Shown here in pieces: positions 21,901-33,605 of a DNA stretch of 64,000 nt. Within the stretch, counting starts at the first letter, position 1. Each line of letters starts with the position of its first letter. The notes beneath the pieces are model-generated. The model was not told where the DNA came from, searched no databases, and was given only the letters and a program-made list of their open reading frames with translations. Both the position numbers and the translations under genes were made by a program. The DNA comes from Chelonoidis abingdonii (lineage: Eukaryota > Chordata > Testudines > Testudinidae), in contig NC_133771.1 of NCBI RefSeq assembly GCF_003597395.2, positions 129,673,158-129,737,157 of the forward strand, in the 5' to 3' direction.

Positions 21901-23510
21901 GATGAACATAAGAATGGCTATACTGGGTGAGACCAATGGTCCATCTAGTCCAGGGTCCTGTCTTCCAACAATTGCTAATGCCAGATGCTTCAGAGGGAAT
22001 GAACAGAAAAGAGCGATTCAGTTAGCGATCCCCTGTCGTCCAGTCCCAGGCTCTGGCAGTGAGAGACTTAGGGACATCCAGACAGGGGCGGCTCTAGCTT
22101 TTTTGCTGCTCCAAGCACGGCAGTCAGGCAGTTTTCAGCCTGCCACCCTCGCAGGGACTGGCAGGGCGCCCCCTGCAGCTTACTGCCCCAGGCACGCACT
22201 TGGAGTGCAGGTGCCTGGAGCCGCCGCTGCATCCAGAGCATGAGGTTGCAGCCAAGATGGTCAGGGTTAATAGCCATTGATGGACCATGAACATATCTAA
22301 TTCCTTTTTGAACCCAGGAACACTTTTGGCCTTCACAACATCCCCTGGCAACAAGTTCCACAGGTTGCCTGTACATTGTATGAAGAAGTACTGCCTTATG
22401 TTAGTTTTAAACCTGCTGCCTATTAATTTCATTGGATGATCACCGGTTCTTGTCTTATGGAAGGGGTAAATAACACTTCCCTTATCACTCTGGCCATATC
22501 ATTTATGATTTTATAGACCTCTATCATATCAAATTCTAATTTTTTTTTTGAGGTAGAGCAACCAGAACTGCAGTATTCAAGGTGGGGAGATACCATGGAT
22601 TTATATAGTGACATTAGGATATTCTCTGTCTTATTATCTGTCCCTTTTCTAATAGTTCGTAACATCGTGCTAGCTTTTTTGACTGTCACTGAACATTCAG
22701 CAGAAATTTTAGAGAACTATCCACAGTGACTCCAAGATCTCCTTCTTGAGTGGTAACAGCTAATTCAGGCCCCACATTTTATATGTATAGTTGGGATTAT
22801 TTTTTTCCAACGTGCATTACTTTGTACTTATCAACCTTGAATTTCATCTGCGATTTTGCTGCCCAGTCATTCAGTTTTGTGAGATCCCTTTGTAATACTT
22901 CAGTCAGTTTTGGTCTTAACTATCTTATTTTAACTTGTACTTAACTATCTTGAGTTATTTTGTATCATCTACAAATTTTGCCACCTCACTGTTTATGCCC
23001 TTTTCCAGATCATTTATGAATATGTTGAGCAGCACACATCCTAGTACAGATCCTTGGGGGAGCCTGCTATTTACCCCTCCTCACTGTGAAAACTGACCAT
23101 TTATTCCTACACTTTATTTCCCATATTTTAACCAGTTACTGATCCATTAGAGGACCTACTCTCTTATTGTGTAACTGGTTACTTTGCTTACGGGCTTTTG
23201 GGGTGCAACTTTGTCAAAGGCTTCTGAAAGTCCAAGTACACTATAGGCACTGTATTGTTCTCATCCACATGCTTGTTGATACCCTCAAAGAATTCTCATA
23301 GACAGGTAAGGCAGGATTTCCCTTTGCAAAAACCATGGTGACTCTTCCCCAACATATCATATTTGTCTCTGTGTCTGATCATTCTGTCCTTTACTAGAGT
23401 TTTAACCAATTTAATGGTATCTGATGTAGTTTTGCTAGACCAACAGGTGCAGCAATTCCCATTCAGGGGTATATTGCAGGCTGGCTCTATCACCTTTTGG
23501 GGATCAAATT
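21901..23510 (-). mobile_element. CR1 LINE fragment, 3' end plus reverse-transcriptase remnant
   Basis: Reading the minus strand, the 23.3-kb end includes HGFCKGKSCLT, a CR1 reverse-transcriptase motif (about 23299-23331), and further on LYKSMVSPHLEYC and IEVYKII from the end of the RT ORF (22.5-22.6 kb). The plus-strand start 'cataagaatgg...ggtccatctagtcc' is the CR1 3' end. Frames are broken, so no protein is made. The copy is 5'-truncated, as usual for CR1, and interrupted by a hAT MITE at 22083-22229. Confidence 0.85.
22083..22229. mobile_element. 147-bp hAT-type MITE inside CR1, perfect TSD
   Basis: The ends CAGGGGCGGCTC and GAGCCGCCGCTG match as inverted repeats at 11 of 12 positions. 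The 8-bp flanks CATCCAGA (22075-22082 and 22230-22237) are identical. Ends resemble the larger 3362-3730 element, which suggests one family with variable GC-rich interiors. It postdates the CR1. Confidence 0.85.
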
Positions 23511-23514
23511 TACC

Positions 23515-24065
23515 TATAGTTGCTTTGTGAGGAAGTGCAAACCTGATTCTGTCCCTTGTTACAATTTAGCAGGCTTAACAAAAAAAAAATTATCTCTGGT
23601 GGTTGCCTATGGTTTTATTGTGGTCTTGGTAAAATTCAAGTAGTTTATGGGGAGGGTTAACTTAATAAATTACAGTTTATTTTAACAGAAAAATAAATTT
23701 CATGTGAGATAAAAACACATGTAATAAATATTTATATATTATGAGACATCTTAGTAATGACTCTAGTCAAAATCACACCCAGAGTCCTATTCTAAACCCA
23801 ACTGTTGGCCTTCATTCCCCTCACTCCAGCAAATAAAAAATCCATTTTGTCTGAACATTTGTTGATAGAGGAAAATTTCAGCATCATAGTTTAGTGAACA
23901 GATTTTTAAAGGAGTATAACCTCTAAAAAGTGCAACTCAAATGGCATATATTTAAGACTTGCAATATATGTTGCACCCCTACAGTCTCTTACACAAGTGG
24001 CTCCATTGAACTAAATATTACTGGTTATGAATAAAGTTACTCAAGCATTTTAACTGTTTGCAAAA
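23515..24065. other. No gene or repeat recognised
   Basis: AT-rich; a run of nine A lies near 23580-23589. Confidence 0.4.
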
Positions 24066-24071
24066 TGGGAG

Positions 24072-24870
24072 TGTAACAGGGTACACTCATTGCTGGGGTA
24101 CATCCCTGTGGCTGAGTCTGGAGTTTTGCTCTCACCCAGTCTGGTGACCCTTTCTCTTGCTTGTTTGCACCATGACCTCTCTCTAGGACTCAGGGTGCTC
24201 CTTCTTCATGACTCAGCGCTCTGGCCAGGTCACCATTTAGTCCTCCCCTTCTGAGGTGTCAAAGTCCCACTGGACATCTTGTCTGTATGCCACACCAGGC
24301 AGTCTTCCAATCCACATCCAGGTCTGGTGCCACTTTCCCAGTGGCTGGTAGAGGAACCAAGGCACAGCCCTTACTCTGGGTTCCAGCCCAGGGACCCTAT
24401 ATCTAGCAACAAAGGTTTACTCAAACTCAGACCCTGTTGCTTTTTTCCTGGGTTCCTTCCTACCTCACTTCTCTGTCTCCTGGTCCACCGCTAGGTTTGC
24501 TACCTTGAGCTTCTTCTGCTCTCAGAAGCTACTTCATCCCTCTCAGCTTCTCACCAGACTCTGTAGTCCAGGGCAGGATCCCAGGGCTTACTCTCCTTCT
24601 TGAACTCCTCCTTGTCCCTAGTCAACAACTTTCCCTCTAGGGAGTGACTATGGAACTCCTCCCTGCAGCCCACTTTACCTTTCAACTTCCTGGCTTTATA
24701 CAAGCCCAACCTGCACCTGCCCAGTGAGACTTCATCTGCGATTAGACTTTGTCAGTTCCTGGCTGTCCTCCAGATGCTTGCAAGTATTAAAGCTGACCAT
24801 GGCTCCCTGTAATCAGGTGTCCATCCCACACAAGGCTTGAGCAGGTTAAAAGAAGCCAACTAACCTTATA
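24072..24870. repeat. Pyrimidine-rich LTR-like block, unclassified
   Basis: A C/T-rich stretch starting TGTAACAGGGTACACTC and containing 'gtagaggaacc', 'tctgggttccagcccaggga' in parts, and 'aggcctctgattgg'-like downstream elements in diverged form. Its composition differs sharply from both flanks. It resembles a turtle retroelement segment, but ends, TSD and internal region are not identified. Confidence 0.3.
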
Positions 24871-27025
24871 AGCTGCATCTAGGGGAGATGGGGGACTGAT
24901 GAAGTCTAACTGAAGATGAAGCCCAGCTGGGCAGGTGCAGACTGGGCTTGTTTGTATTTACTAATGACTTGTGTATGTGGAGAGATTAGATTCTATAAAC
25001 CACAAACCAACTTCTTTCTTCAGTGCAAATTCTTACAAGAGGCTCATGCTCAAATAACAAAATATACAACACTTACATGTGGACACAGCATGCACCCATG
25101 TTGCCTTCACTTTTAAAACAGGATTAAAGCAGCAATGAAGCCAATTCTTTTCAGTGTCCTGTTGAGGATGGCAAGCATGAGAAAGCTACCAGTTCCTAAT
25201 GGTCCATGTCACTATAAGAGTTCAGTGGAAACTGACTTTTGTCATGTGACAGGGGTAAGGAGATACGCATCATTTCTGTGAGTCAAACCCTTATTGTAAT
25301 CCATAGATGCACACAAAACTTTGTGTGCAAACATTGGCCTGCCTGCTACTGTGTTCTGCAAACTTTCTGCACACAGTCGTAAAGACTTAAAAGCAAACCA
25401 AAATATTGGTCAATAACATTTTAAATGCTCATGTCAAGAGTTTAATGGGAAGGGGTTTGTGTGCTCAAATATTTATGTACTGAAGATATATCTGAAGTAT
25501 CAATTGTTAAGCCATGGAATACAATTCAAGTGATTTTAAGCAAGAAAACATCTTTTTAGCTTTATTATAGAACTACTTGGTAGCACCCCCATTTTTTAAG
25601 ATAGCAGTAAAAGGTCCCATTCTAAGTCTCATATTTAGCCCACTTCTATCTCTGCAACAATGAAAAATTTGTGCTATCAGCATGGTGGAGAATATTTTTA
25701 CAACATTAGAAAGAAATTGCTCAAGTCATTTTATGGATGGCAAAGTAAAAGTACTGAACTGCTTCAGTTTTTATAGCTTGTTTCTAACATTCTTATTATC
25801 TACAGATTAAAAATGGCTTGTTTCTCCAAGGAAAAACTTCTAAGCTTTTTTATTATACTCAAAGCTCATCTGAATATTTTCATACTCTTGCTTTTTATCC
25901 CACTGTAAAGGATGGCTTGTAATAGGAGCATTCCAGAATCAGTGTATCTGGAACTTCATGTAAGCTAATATGACTCTGGGGAAAGATACATGGAGTAGGG
26001 TTTCCATTTTCACATATTCCTTTTAAAAGTAAAATCACACTTTAAGATGGTTTGATCTCAGTGAACTTTTCTGGTGATGTCTAAGGAAAGTCCGCATTAT
26101 ATATTTTGTCTAAAACAGTCCAATACTCTCTGTTGTCTCACTGTGTACCAAGCATGGACATTTCATTTTATTGATCACTCACAAGTCATCACCATGATTA
26201 AAATATAAAAAAGTCAATAACCTTACAGGATCTCCAGTCCAAGAGAGAGAATAAAGCAAAACAAACTGTGGTTTTCTGAAGATGAGACACCTTAGGAATA
26301 GCATATTGATGGGTGAATCTCAGTGGTTCAGTAGGCCTATTCTCTTAGGATGAGCACCCAACAGTGATATGCTTTGCAAATTTTGGTTGGCAATATCAAG
26401 GGAATGGACTTGCCTGTGACTTCCTTCAGCAGGAAGTACTGTTGGAAAGCTTACAGTAGCTTGGCTGTCAGCCTGGGCCAGGAGGACAGCAGTACACAAA
26501 AGCTAAGAAAGTGAAGGAGGGAAAGGTAATCTCAGAAATCCTTCAAGATGGATTAGGTTAAAGGTTAGGGCAAAGGTTTAGGTGAGTCCTTGCTTATACA
26601 AATAAAATAATGTATTTAAATCGTACATTATGGGGGGGGCGGGGTCAGGGACTACACAGATGATGTAAATGCATCCCATTGCCACCAGGAAAAGATGGAT
26701 TTATTATCATCTTTGTTTGGAATTTGGGTGCATTAAGCCAGCAGGGTTGGGATGTATATTAATATCAATGTAGTGTCAAGGCCAGCCCTAACGTACTATT
26801 CTGTTGGCTATAGGGCACAGGGCAGGTGGTGGCAAATTCATATACTCACAGCAGCCCAATTGCTGAGGCACTCAGCTGCCTACTGCTGAGCCACCATCTC
26901 CTTCTTTCTGTTCTAGAGCCAGGCCTCCTGAATGAGTGCTCTCTAACCAGGCTCTCCCGCTCCCTTAATTTGGGGGCGGGGAGTAAGAGGCCACAAGAGA
27001 GAAAGCTAGTGGTTAATTTTGGGCA
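24871..27025. other. No gene or repeat recognised
   Basis: Contains a G-run with GGGGGGGCGGGG near 26631-26643. ORFs up to 79 codons (26826-27065) lack motif support. Confidence 0.4.
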
Positions 27026-27027
27026 GT

Positions 27028-27165
27028 CTTGGTATCCAACTTCCTCTTCTTCAGTGTGCACATGAAGCCATTAGTTAGAGGAGTTAGTGAGGGCAGCTGT
27101 CTGCAGTTTACTAAATATGCTGATGATATCCAGCTCTGTCACATCAGATCTGCCTGGTGCCATGG
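27028..27165 (+). mobile_element. LINE reverse-transcriptase remnant (YADD)
   Basis: The frame through 27061-27135 reads MKPL...VSEG..., then YADDIQL with YADD at 27116-27127. This is the catalytic palm motif of reverse transcriptase, in a context like L2/CR1-group LINEs ('MKPLG...YADDTQLY'). Only about 40 residues are recognisable and no other RT block is seen, so this is a short relic. Confidence 0.55.
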
Positions 27166-27295
27166 AACAAGAACTAGAGCTAGTCAAAAATTTCTCAACA
27201 GAACCATTTTCCACTACAAAATGCTAATTCAACAGAATCTAAACATTCCATGGGAACATTTTAACAGAGTTGACATGTTCCCATAGATTGAGATT
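27166..27295. repeat. Possible MITE fragment
   Basis: 'gagctagtcaaaaatttctc', 'ttttccactacaaaatgct' and 'ttccatgggaacattttaac' resemble a 'gctggtcaaaaattt' dispersed repeat. No ends or TSD. Confidence 0.3.
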
Positions 27296-27299
27296 CATA

Positions 27300-28795
27300 T
27301 TTCAGGACTGCTGAGATCTGGGCTTTTGGATCAGGCCCATCTCTAACCACCTCTGCAAACAGTATAGAGTCTTTCAGAAAATTTGTTTGCTCTATTTAAC
27401 TTTGTTGACATTCAGATACTGTGAGGGATAAATAATACAGATTGGATAGATTATCATTCATGCCTCTGAACTATGTGCCAAAATTTCCAGAAAGCTTTTT
27501 CCAATTGTCCAAGAGTTGCATTTAGCCTAAGAATATCTCCTATTCGTGGCTGGGTCACTTTGTGCAGTTGATTTAGTTGGAATGTTCTTTTGAATTGAGA
27601 TAGGGGCATCTCATTTGACACGCAAAGCCATGAGAATGTGCTTTCCATGTGTCGTCACTGTTCAAATGCCACATGTGTTTCTCAAGGCAAGCCAATCTGT
27701 TGTGAAGGACACTGGATGCTTTGCTGAAGCTAACATCCTTTGCCTGCAAGGCACTCTGAGGAACCAGAGCCAGTCCATGAAATTCATCACACGCCAGCAA
27801 GCAGACAATGAAATGGAAAGCATTCATCTGAAACTGCAGACCAGATGCTTCCACGATATACTTTCAGTATGGTTCACTTAATTCCATCAGAGTCTTTATG
27901 ATGGCAGGAAAAGAGGTGTGTGTGTGTATCTGTTTTGTTTGATTATTTTTAAACTGGCAGGATACTTTTCAATCAGTGCTGGAAATTCAGGTTTTCCCCA
28001 TCAGAAAAACTAGTGCATTTTAATGAAGACAACCTAGCTACCAGCCACTACACAACAGAATGAGGATGTTAACACCTAAGTCTAAGAGATTTTTACCTTC
28101 AGCAAACGGTTCCTGATATTCAGCTTACATTCTCCTTTCCCAAATTTCATTCCATTATATCCTTTGGACCACCCTAAACAATACTTCTGTTTCTGAAAAA
28201 CAAACACACCAAGCCGACACCCTGAGGATGGCTATTACCACAACCCTACCTCATAACCATTCTTTAGCAGGGAAATTTCAGTCCTTGTTTGGATCATATT
28301 CTGTCTAGAGTATCTGGTATTTTCCCATTTAAATGCCCAACTAGCTCTTTTATCTGATAGCTACACGGTGTGTCACCATCCATGACACCAAGTACACATT
28401 ACTATCTGTATTTCTAAGCTTATTGTATCATCACTAAAAAATTTGCCACAATTAGAGTCTAAAGCAAACATATCCCACCAAAGGCCCTTAAAATTTATGG
28501 TCCATCCAGCCTTGCATCCTGCACTGAATAATTTGTGAAGTGCTGTGTTAGCAGGACCACTACAGACTACACTTCAGGAGGGTGGGCAGAACCACTACCC
28601 ATGCCAACTAATTTATAATCTATGCTTTTTAAAAAAAAATCTCAGGTGACTGTGAAATGATGGTGCACGTACCAATGACATTTCTGATCTAATATTCTGA
28701 TATGAGCTGGACCCTGCTGCAGTCATGACATTTCACAAGGAAACGGTTGAATGCTTCCTCTTCTTCTCTCTTGCTGTACATCATGTTATTTTTCA
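27300..28795. other. No gene or repeat recognised
   Basis: ORFs of 64-93 codons overlap on both strands near 27454-27881; they have no motif and share no frame with a known family. Confidence 0.4.
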
Positions 28796-28804
28796 TGCCA
28801 TACA

Positions 28805-28905
28805 AATAGAAGTTAGATAAAGACAGAAAATACTCTTACTGGGAAGTTGCAATGTAACACTATTCTGTTTCTTAGAATTCAGAACAATAACACACTAGAA
28901 CCCCA
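28805..28905 (+). repeat. Short dispersed repeat, copy 1 (pair at 31940-32038)
   Basis: 'agaagttagataaagaca', 'ggaagttgcaatgtaacact' and 'cttagaattcagaacaata' parallel 'agaagttagacaaaaaca', 'ggaagcttgcaacataacac' and 'cttagaagtcagaacaata' 3.1 kb away, in direct orientation. Homology stops at 'ctagaacc' / 'ctggaacc'. Confidence 0.55.
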
Positions 28906-28909
28906 AAGA

Positions 28910-30138
28910 GAGAGAGAAACAAAGGAGCCTAAGAGAAGCATAACTCACCTCATCTGACCTTAGGCTGGCTGCAAACTGACTGATTGCAGTTTTTCCTACA
29001 GAGCCCCCTACTCTACAGGGAGAGCCAAGAAAACTCCTCAGAATTTAGATTACAATTTTAAAAGACTTTTCAATAGACCATATATTAGAGCTCTCCTGGG
29101 GTAAATTCTGTGCAAATAATACAATGCTAACTTTTTCTATGCAGAGTAAGAGGAAAGGTTTTGTATAATGTGTTTTGTAACCAGTTAATGCTTTTGAGGA
29201 ATGATTTTTGAAGTCCCCTATCAATATAGTCTGATCACTATTTTACTACAGCTACACATAGTAGAAATCTGTGGATGTCTTTATTACTTTGTACTGTAAT
29301 TGTAAGGTATGCTAAGGAGGACTTTCAGCAGACCCAAGGCATGTGTAACTGCTATGGGCTGAGGCAAAAGGAAATTTGCCTGATACAAATGCTACCTACA
29401 AATCACAAGGATCCTTATTCAAATCTCATTGCTATGATAACAGGATGCTGAGTCAGCATGAGACCACCTCCGGGTTGAGGCACTCCACTTGTTGAGCATG
29501 TGCCTTGTGGCCAAATTCTGCTCTGCAGTGTAAAAGCAGAGTATATCTACTTCCAAACAGTGGCAACAGGAACAGTCCGGCTCCCACCACCTTCACTGAG
29601 CTGAGCCTGAGATTGACCACAGAAGTCTGTGTGGTTGCTAAGGAAACCCCAGTGTTTCTTTAGCTATTTTACCGAAGCCTAAAGAAAGACATGAGGAGCA
29701 CTTCTCAGCGCCAACTCAGTACAGCCAGAAGCACCAGCCATGTGCAGAGTGCATGCAGTTTTCGCATTCCAAGAAGACTATCCAGGATTGGGAGAGTAGG
29801 GTCTGCACTAAGCACCAGAATTCATACCCAGTGGAGAAAGCAGCCACTCACTGCCCCTGAAAAGTCCTCAAAGGAAGCACTGTGGTATTGGAATCTGTGC
29901 CTTTATGGACGGTGTTTCCCAGGCTCAGTCGGGCCTGATGATCATAAACCTTTTGTTGTTATGCACAGCCAGGTGGAATCAGACACCAAATAATGAAGAG
30001 CTCTTGCAAATACCTTGAGCACTGCGGGATCACTGAACACCACAGGCACAATCTGTTCATAAACCATGCAGCTAAGGGGTTAAGGACAGTGATACTGAGG
30101 CACAGAGAAGTTTAGTGATTTTGCCATAGTTCAATAGC
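28910..30138. other. No gene or repeat recognised
   Basis: Includes a 100-codon ORF (29691-29993, plus) that begins with a basic Ser/Arg/Thr-rich segment. I found no domain, splice context or homology for it; treated as chance. Confidence 0.35.
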
Positions 30139-30142
30139 AGGA

Positions 30143-30425
30143 TGGTTTGTTTACCTGCAGCATCCGGAGGTTTGAACGATCACAGCTCCCACTGGCCACG
30201 GTTCACCATTCCAAGCCAATGGGGGTCACGGGAAGCAGCGTAATCTGAGGGATGTGCTGGCCGCCACTTCCCACAGACCCCATTGGCCAGGAACAGTGAA
30301 CCGTGGCCAGTGGGAGCTGCAATCAGCTGAACCTGCGGACTCTGCAGGTAAACAGACCGTCCTGGCCCACCAGCGGATTTCCCTGATGGACTGTGTGCCA
30401 AAGGTTGCCGATACCGGGGGTCGAC
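30143..30425. mobile_element. Foldback MITE with ~70-bp arms
   Basis: Arms at about 30143-30215 and 30290-30358 pair closely; the inner 22 bp (AGCTCCCACTGGCCACGGTT plus CA, from 30185) are exact. The loop contains 'gggatgtgctggccgcc'. A tail at 30359-30425 ends 'ccaaaggttgccgatacc', typical of the right side of a hAT-like turtle MITE; the matching left tail is absent, so the copy is truncated on the left. Confidence 0.65.
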
Positions 30426-30767
30426 ATTGGGAAAAAGCCCTTAATAGTGGTTCACATTGTTGCCACTGTATGATTCTTTTTTTTTTCAGAAGCAGTTCTC
30501 CAGAGAAGCAGGGGACGTATGCTTGGGAAACTGGTGAATTTTAGATTTGTTGTTAATGGGGTCACAACATTTTCAAAACAAAAATCCAGAAGCACCTGTG
30601 ATGCAAACATGCAGAGAGGGTTTTAGTAGAAGGTCCAGGAAGTATGTACGAACCTGGGATGCTGCAGAGTTACTGTTAGGTTCTGTGCCCAAGCTGATCT
30701 CAACTGTCAGGCCAGAGTATAAGGAGACAGGCAGTCGCTAAGGCAGCCAAGACCCAAGTCAGAAAGG

Positions 30768-31084
30768 TATCAAGTATCAGGGGGTAGCTGTGTTAGTCTG
30801 AATCTACAAAAACAACAAGTATCAGAGGGGTAGCCGTGTTAGTCTGGATCTGTAAAAGCAGCAGAGAATCCTGTGGCACCTTATAGACTAACAGACGCTT
30901 TGGAGCATGAGCTTTCGTGGGTGAATACCCACTTTGTCAGACGCAGGTGCAAAAAAACCTCACTTCTTCAGATGCAACTGAATTTGCGTCTGAAGAAGTG
31001 AGGTTTTTTTTTTTTACCCACGAAAGCTTAGGCCCAAATAAATCTGTTAGTCTTTAAGATGCCACTGGACTCCTTGTTGTTTTT
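30768..31084 (+). mobile_element. Penelope-like composite repeat with 12-bp TSD
   Basis: The insert is flanked by identical 12-bp direct repeats AAGTCAGAAAGG (30756-30767 and 31085-31096). Inside are two partial copies of a 'gtatcag..gggtagc.gtgttagtctg' unit (30774 and about 30820), a 'gactaacag...gctttcgtgggt' segment and its inverted partner 'acccacgaaagctt...tctgttagtctt', plus a hairpin 'cctcacttcttcagatgca' / 'tgcgtctgaagaagtgagg'. From memory, this unit forms the ends of Penelope-like retroelements in turtles, which have tandem/inverted terminal repeats and variable TSDs. No RT or GIY-YIG coding sequence is present. Confidence 0.55.
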
Positions 31085-31089
31085 AAGTC

Positions 31090-31935
31090 AGAAAGGCTTA
31101 CACACTAGATTGTCCATTATGTGGCAGATTGCCAGCTGCATGTCTTCAGCTGTGGAGAAATGCTGATGTGCCACCGGTCAAATAGATACAGAACATGAGC
31201 ATATGGATAAAAATAAACAAAATGCAGGGCTTTTTTAAAAGGTGCAAAGTAGGATCAGATGAAGTATTTCCCATGCAGGGCACAGAGAACTAAACACAAA
31301 ACTCCCATTAACACTAATGGGAGTTATGCACTTAATGTCCCACATGCTGCTCTGAAAATCTAATATAACCTGTGCCTAGATAGCACTTTATATAAACAAA
31401 GAGTTAAAGCATAAAAAATGAAATGTACTATCTACCTATTTAATATCTCCTAAAAAAAACACATTAACTTTCCATATGAACTTAGCTGCTGACTATGTCC
31501 TAGGGGAAAACGTGTTTCATAAGACAATTTCCAGCTTTTAGGACTCATTTTGGAAATGGAGAATATGCTTGTTCTCTGAGTCAGTGTTAGAGAAATAGGA
31601 GAGATTGTATCCAAATAGTCTTATTTGACCTTTTGGGCATGCTCCTGCGGTCATTACAAAGATTAAACTCCCAGTACAATCACTGGCACTTATGTGAGGA
31701 CTGGAAGAGTGGGCCTTTTGTTGGTAAACACTTTAGAGATTACATCCCAAACTCCCTTCAGTCCCAGTGTAATGAATCCTTGAACCTGATCCCACCTGCT
31801 GTTCCCTTCTGTGTCATCATTTTTCTACTGATCTTAGGCATGTAGCAAAATGGAATTTGCAGACATAGGGCCCAGTCTAGTAGCCCTTAATTCCAGGAAT
31901 GTAAAGGCTGCAGGATGGAGTTAAGGCTCTATCTT
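31090..31935. other. No gene or repeat recognised
   Basis: Non-coding, AT-rich. Confidence 0.4.
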
Positions 31936-31939
31936 CACG

Positions 31940-32038
31940 GCACATACGCAGAGAAGTTAGACAAAAACATAAGATGGAAGCTTGCAACATAACACTACTT
32001 TCTTTCTTAGAAGTCAGAACAATAAACATACTGGAACC
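31940..32038 (+). repeat. Short dispersed repeat, copy 2
   Basis: Direct-orientation relative of 28805-28905. It ends where the LTR-like block at 32040 begins. Confidence 0.55.
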
Positions 32039-32039
32039 T

Positions 32040-33605
32040 GTCTGTTACAGCTATCCCCCTATTCCATTTTGTCTCTTACAGCTGTTCCCATACTCCATTT
32101 TTGTTTTTGTTCTCCTGTGGCCTCCCCTCCCTGGCTGTTAAGTTGTTTAGCAGGGCCACTGCCCTTCTCAAAGGGAGGGTCCCTTAAAGTTGTTTAGCAG
32201 AGCCATTGCCCTTCCAAAGGGATGGCACTTGTGCTAAGTGGGACCACTGCCCTGTTCAAAGGGTTATCCTGTTATCACCTTGTTAATCCTGGGCTCGGTG
32301 TAGGGTGACAATGTCCAGTTGCAAGGCCTATGTGTTTTTAAGGTCCGCATGAGTCATAGCCTCATGTGGCTCTGAGTCACCTAATTGCACGCAGACTCTG
32401 CCTAGACATGTCTCTGTGCTCACCTGCCTTTTTTTTTTTTTTCTTTTCTCGTCCCCTGCCTCTGAGCCAATCAAAAGTACGGCGGGAAACGCCCTAAAGT
32501 TGCCCTTAAAACCAAGACATTTTCTCTGAGCAGACCTCAGAAAGGTTCCTGCATTGCTCGCCTGGTCTGATCTAGCAGGGTTTCTGGGGGTCCTTCTCCG
32601 CTCTCGTTTTATTTTGAGCTCGTACCCCCGTTTTTTGATAACACCCCCCCACGAAGAACGCACTTGTGCTGCCTGAAGATCCTGATTATTGAGACTGTAC
32701 CCAGCCTTCTGTTGATTATGGGCCTGCATTTACCTTCTGCTCTTCTGGGGCTGGAAGAATCCCGTCTGTGAAACTGTCCTGTGAATATTCTCTATACTTA
32801 TTTTAATTGCTAGATGCTCTCTCATCTTTCCCCAGCACCCCAGACTTAACCACACCCAGCATAGCTGTGGTTAAGGTTAGGTTTTAGAGAATTGTTGGAG
32901 TGTGTTCTGTAAGTTCGTTAAGAGAATTGTTGCAGTTGTGGTCTGTACGTGCTAATGTGTATCTTGGTTTACAGTTAGGTCATAAGATAAGATTTTGCTG
33001 GTTCGTATAGTTGTGGTTAAGTCTGCTTCCTGCTGCCACCCCCCCCACCCCGGCTCTCCAGTTACCCATACCCCTCAGTCTCTCTGCTGTTTAAACTTGC
33101 AGCCTGAAAGTTTAAATCTCCCTCTGCTCTCTCTGTTTAATACCTCAGCCTGCCTGCTTTCTCTCTCCTGAAGCTTCTCTCTCTCTCTCTCCTTTTAATA
33201 CCCTTCCCCACACTCTCTCTATTACCCACAATAGCTCAATGGTATTAGAAGTCTAGCAATAAAACCCATTGGGTTACCTCTTTTCTCTCTAACACACCAC
33301 AGTTACATTTAATACTGTGACACATTTTAACCTAAGTTGGGTTACTACCACATTTTCCATAACTGTTTAGTTGCTAATGCTGTCTGTGGACACACCCATT
33401 TACATAAAACTTGTTAGCTACCTGTTACAATTTAGCTTCAGTGTATATTGGTACCAACTGTATTGTACCCCACTATTGAAACCCCCTATACTATTTGCTA
33501 AAAGAAACCCCTTCCCAGTTATCTACCTTAACAAACCCCATACCCCTCACTATTGAATTTTCCCTGTTCTAGCATTTTCTTAATAAAGTTTATTTTGCAC
33601 CCCAC
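32040..33605 (+). repeat. LTR-like block with promoter-like core and poly-A signal
   Basis: Three similar units near 32140-32260 ('gtttagcagggccactgccc', 'gtttagcagagccattgccc', 'gctaagtgggaccactgccc'), each followed by 'ttc..aaaggg', look like repeated upstream elements. Then come a CCAAT box (32467-32471), a 'gcgggaaacgc' palindrome, a weak TTAAAA box (about 32506) and, 1.1 kb later, AATAAA (33582-33587) after CT-rich tracts. This order resembles a long LTR, possibly of an endogenous retrovirus. No TSD, CA end or gag/pol sequence is visible, so the class is unproven. Confidence 0.35.

Noticed and set aside
29691..29993. 100-codon Ser/Arg-rich ORF as a small gene
   Set aside because: No motif, no splice or promoter context, and length within chance expectation for 64 kb in six frames.
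32328..32729. 133-codon minus-strand ORF with a Lys-rich stretch
   Set aside because: The Lys run is the complement of a T-run inside an LTR-like block, not a conserved protein.
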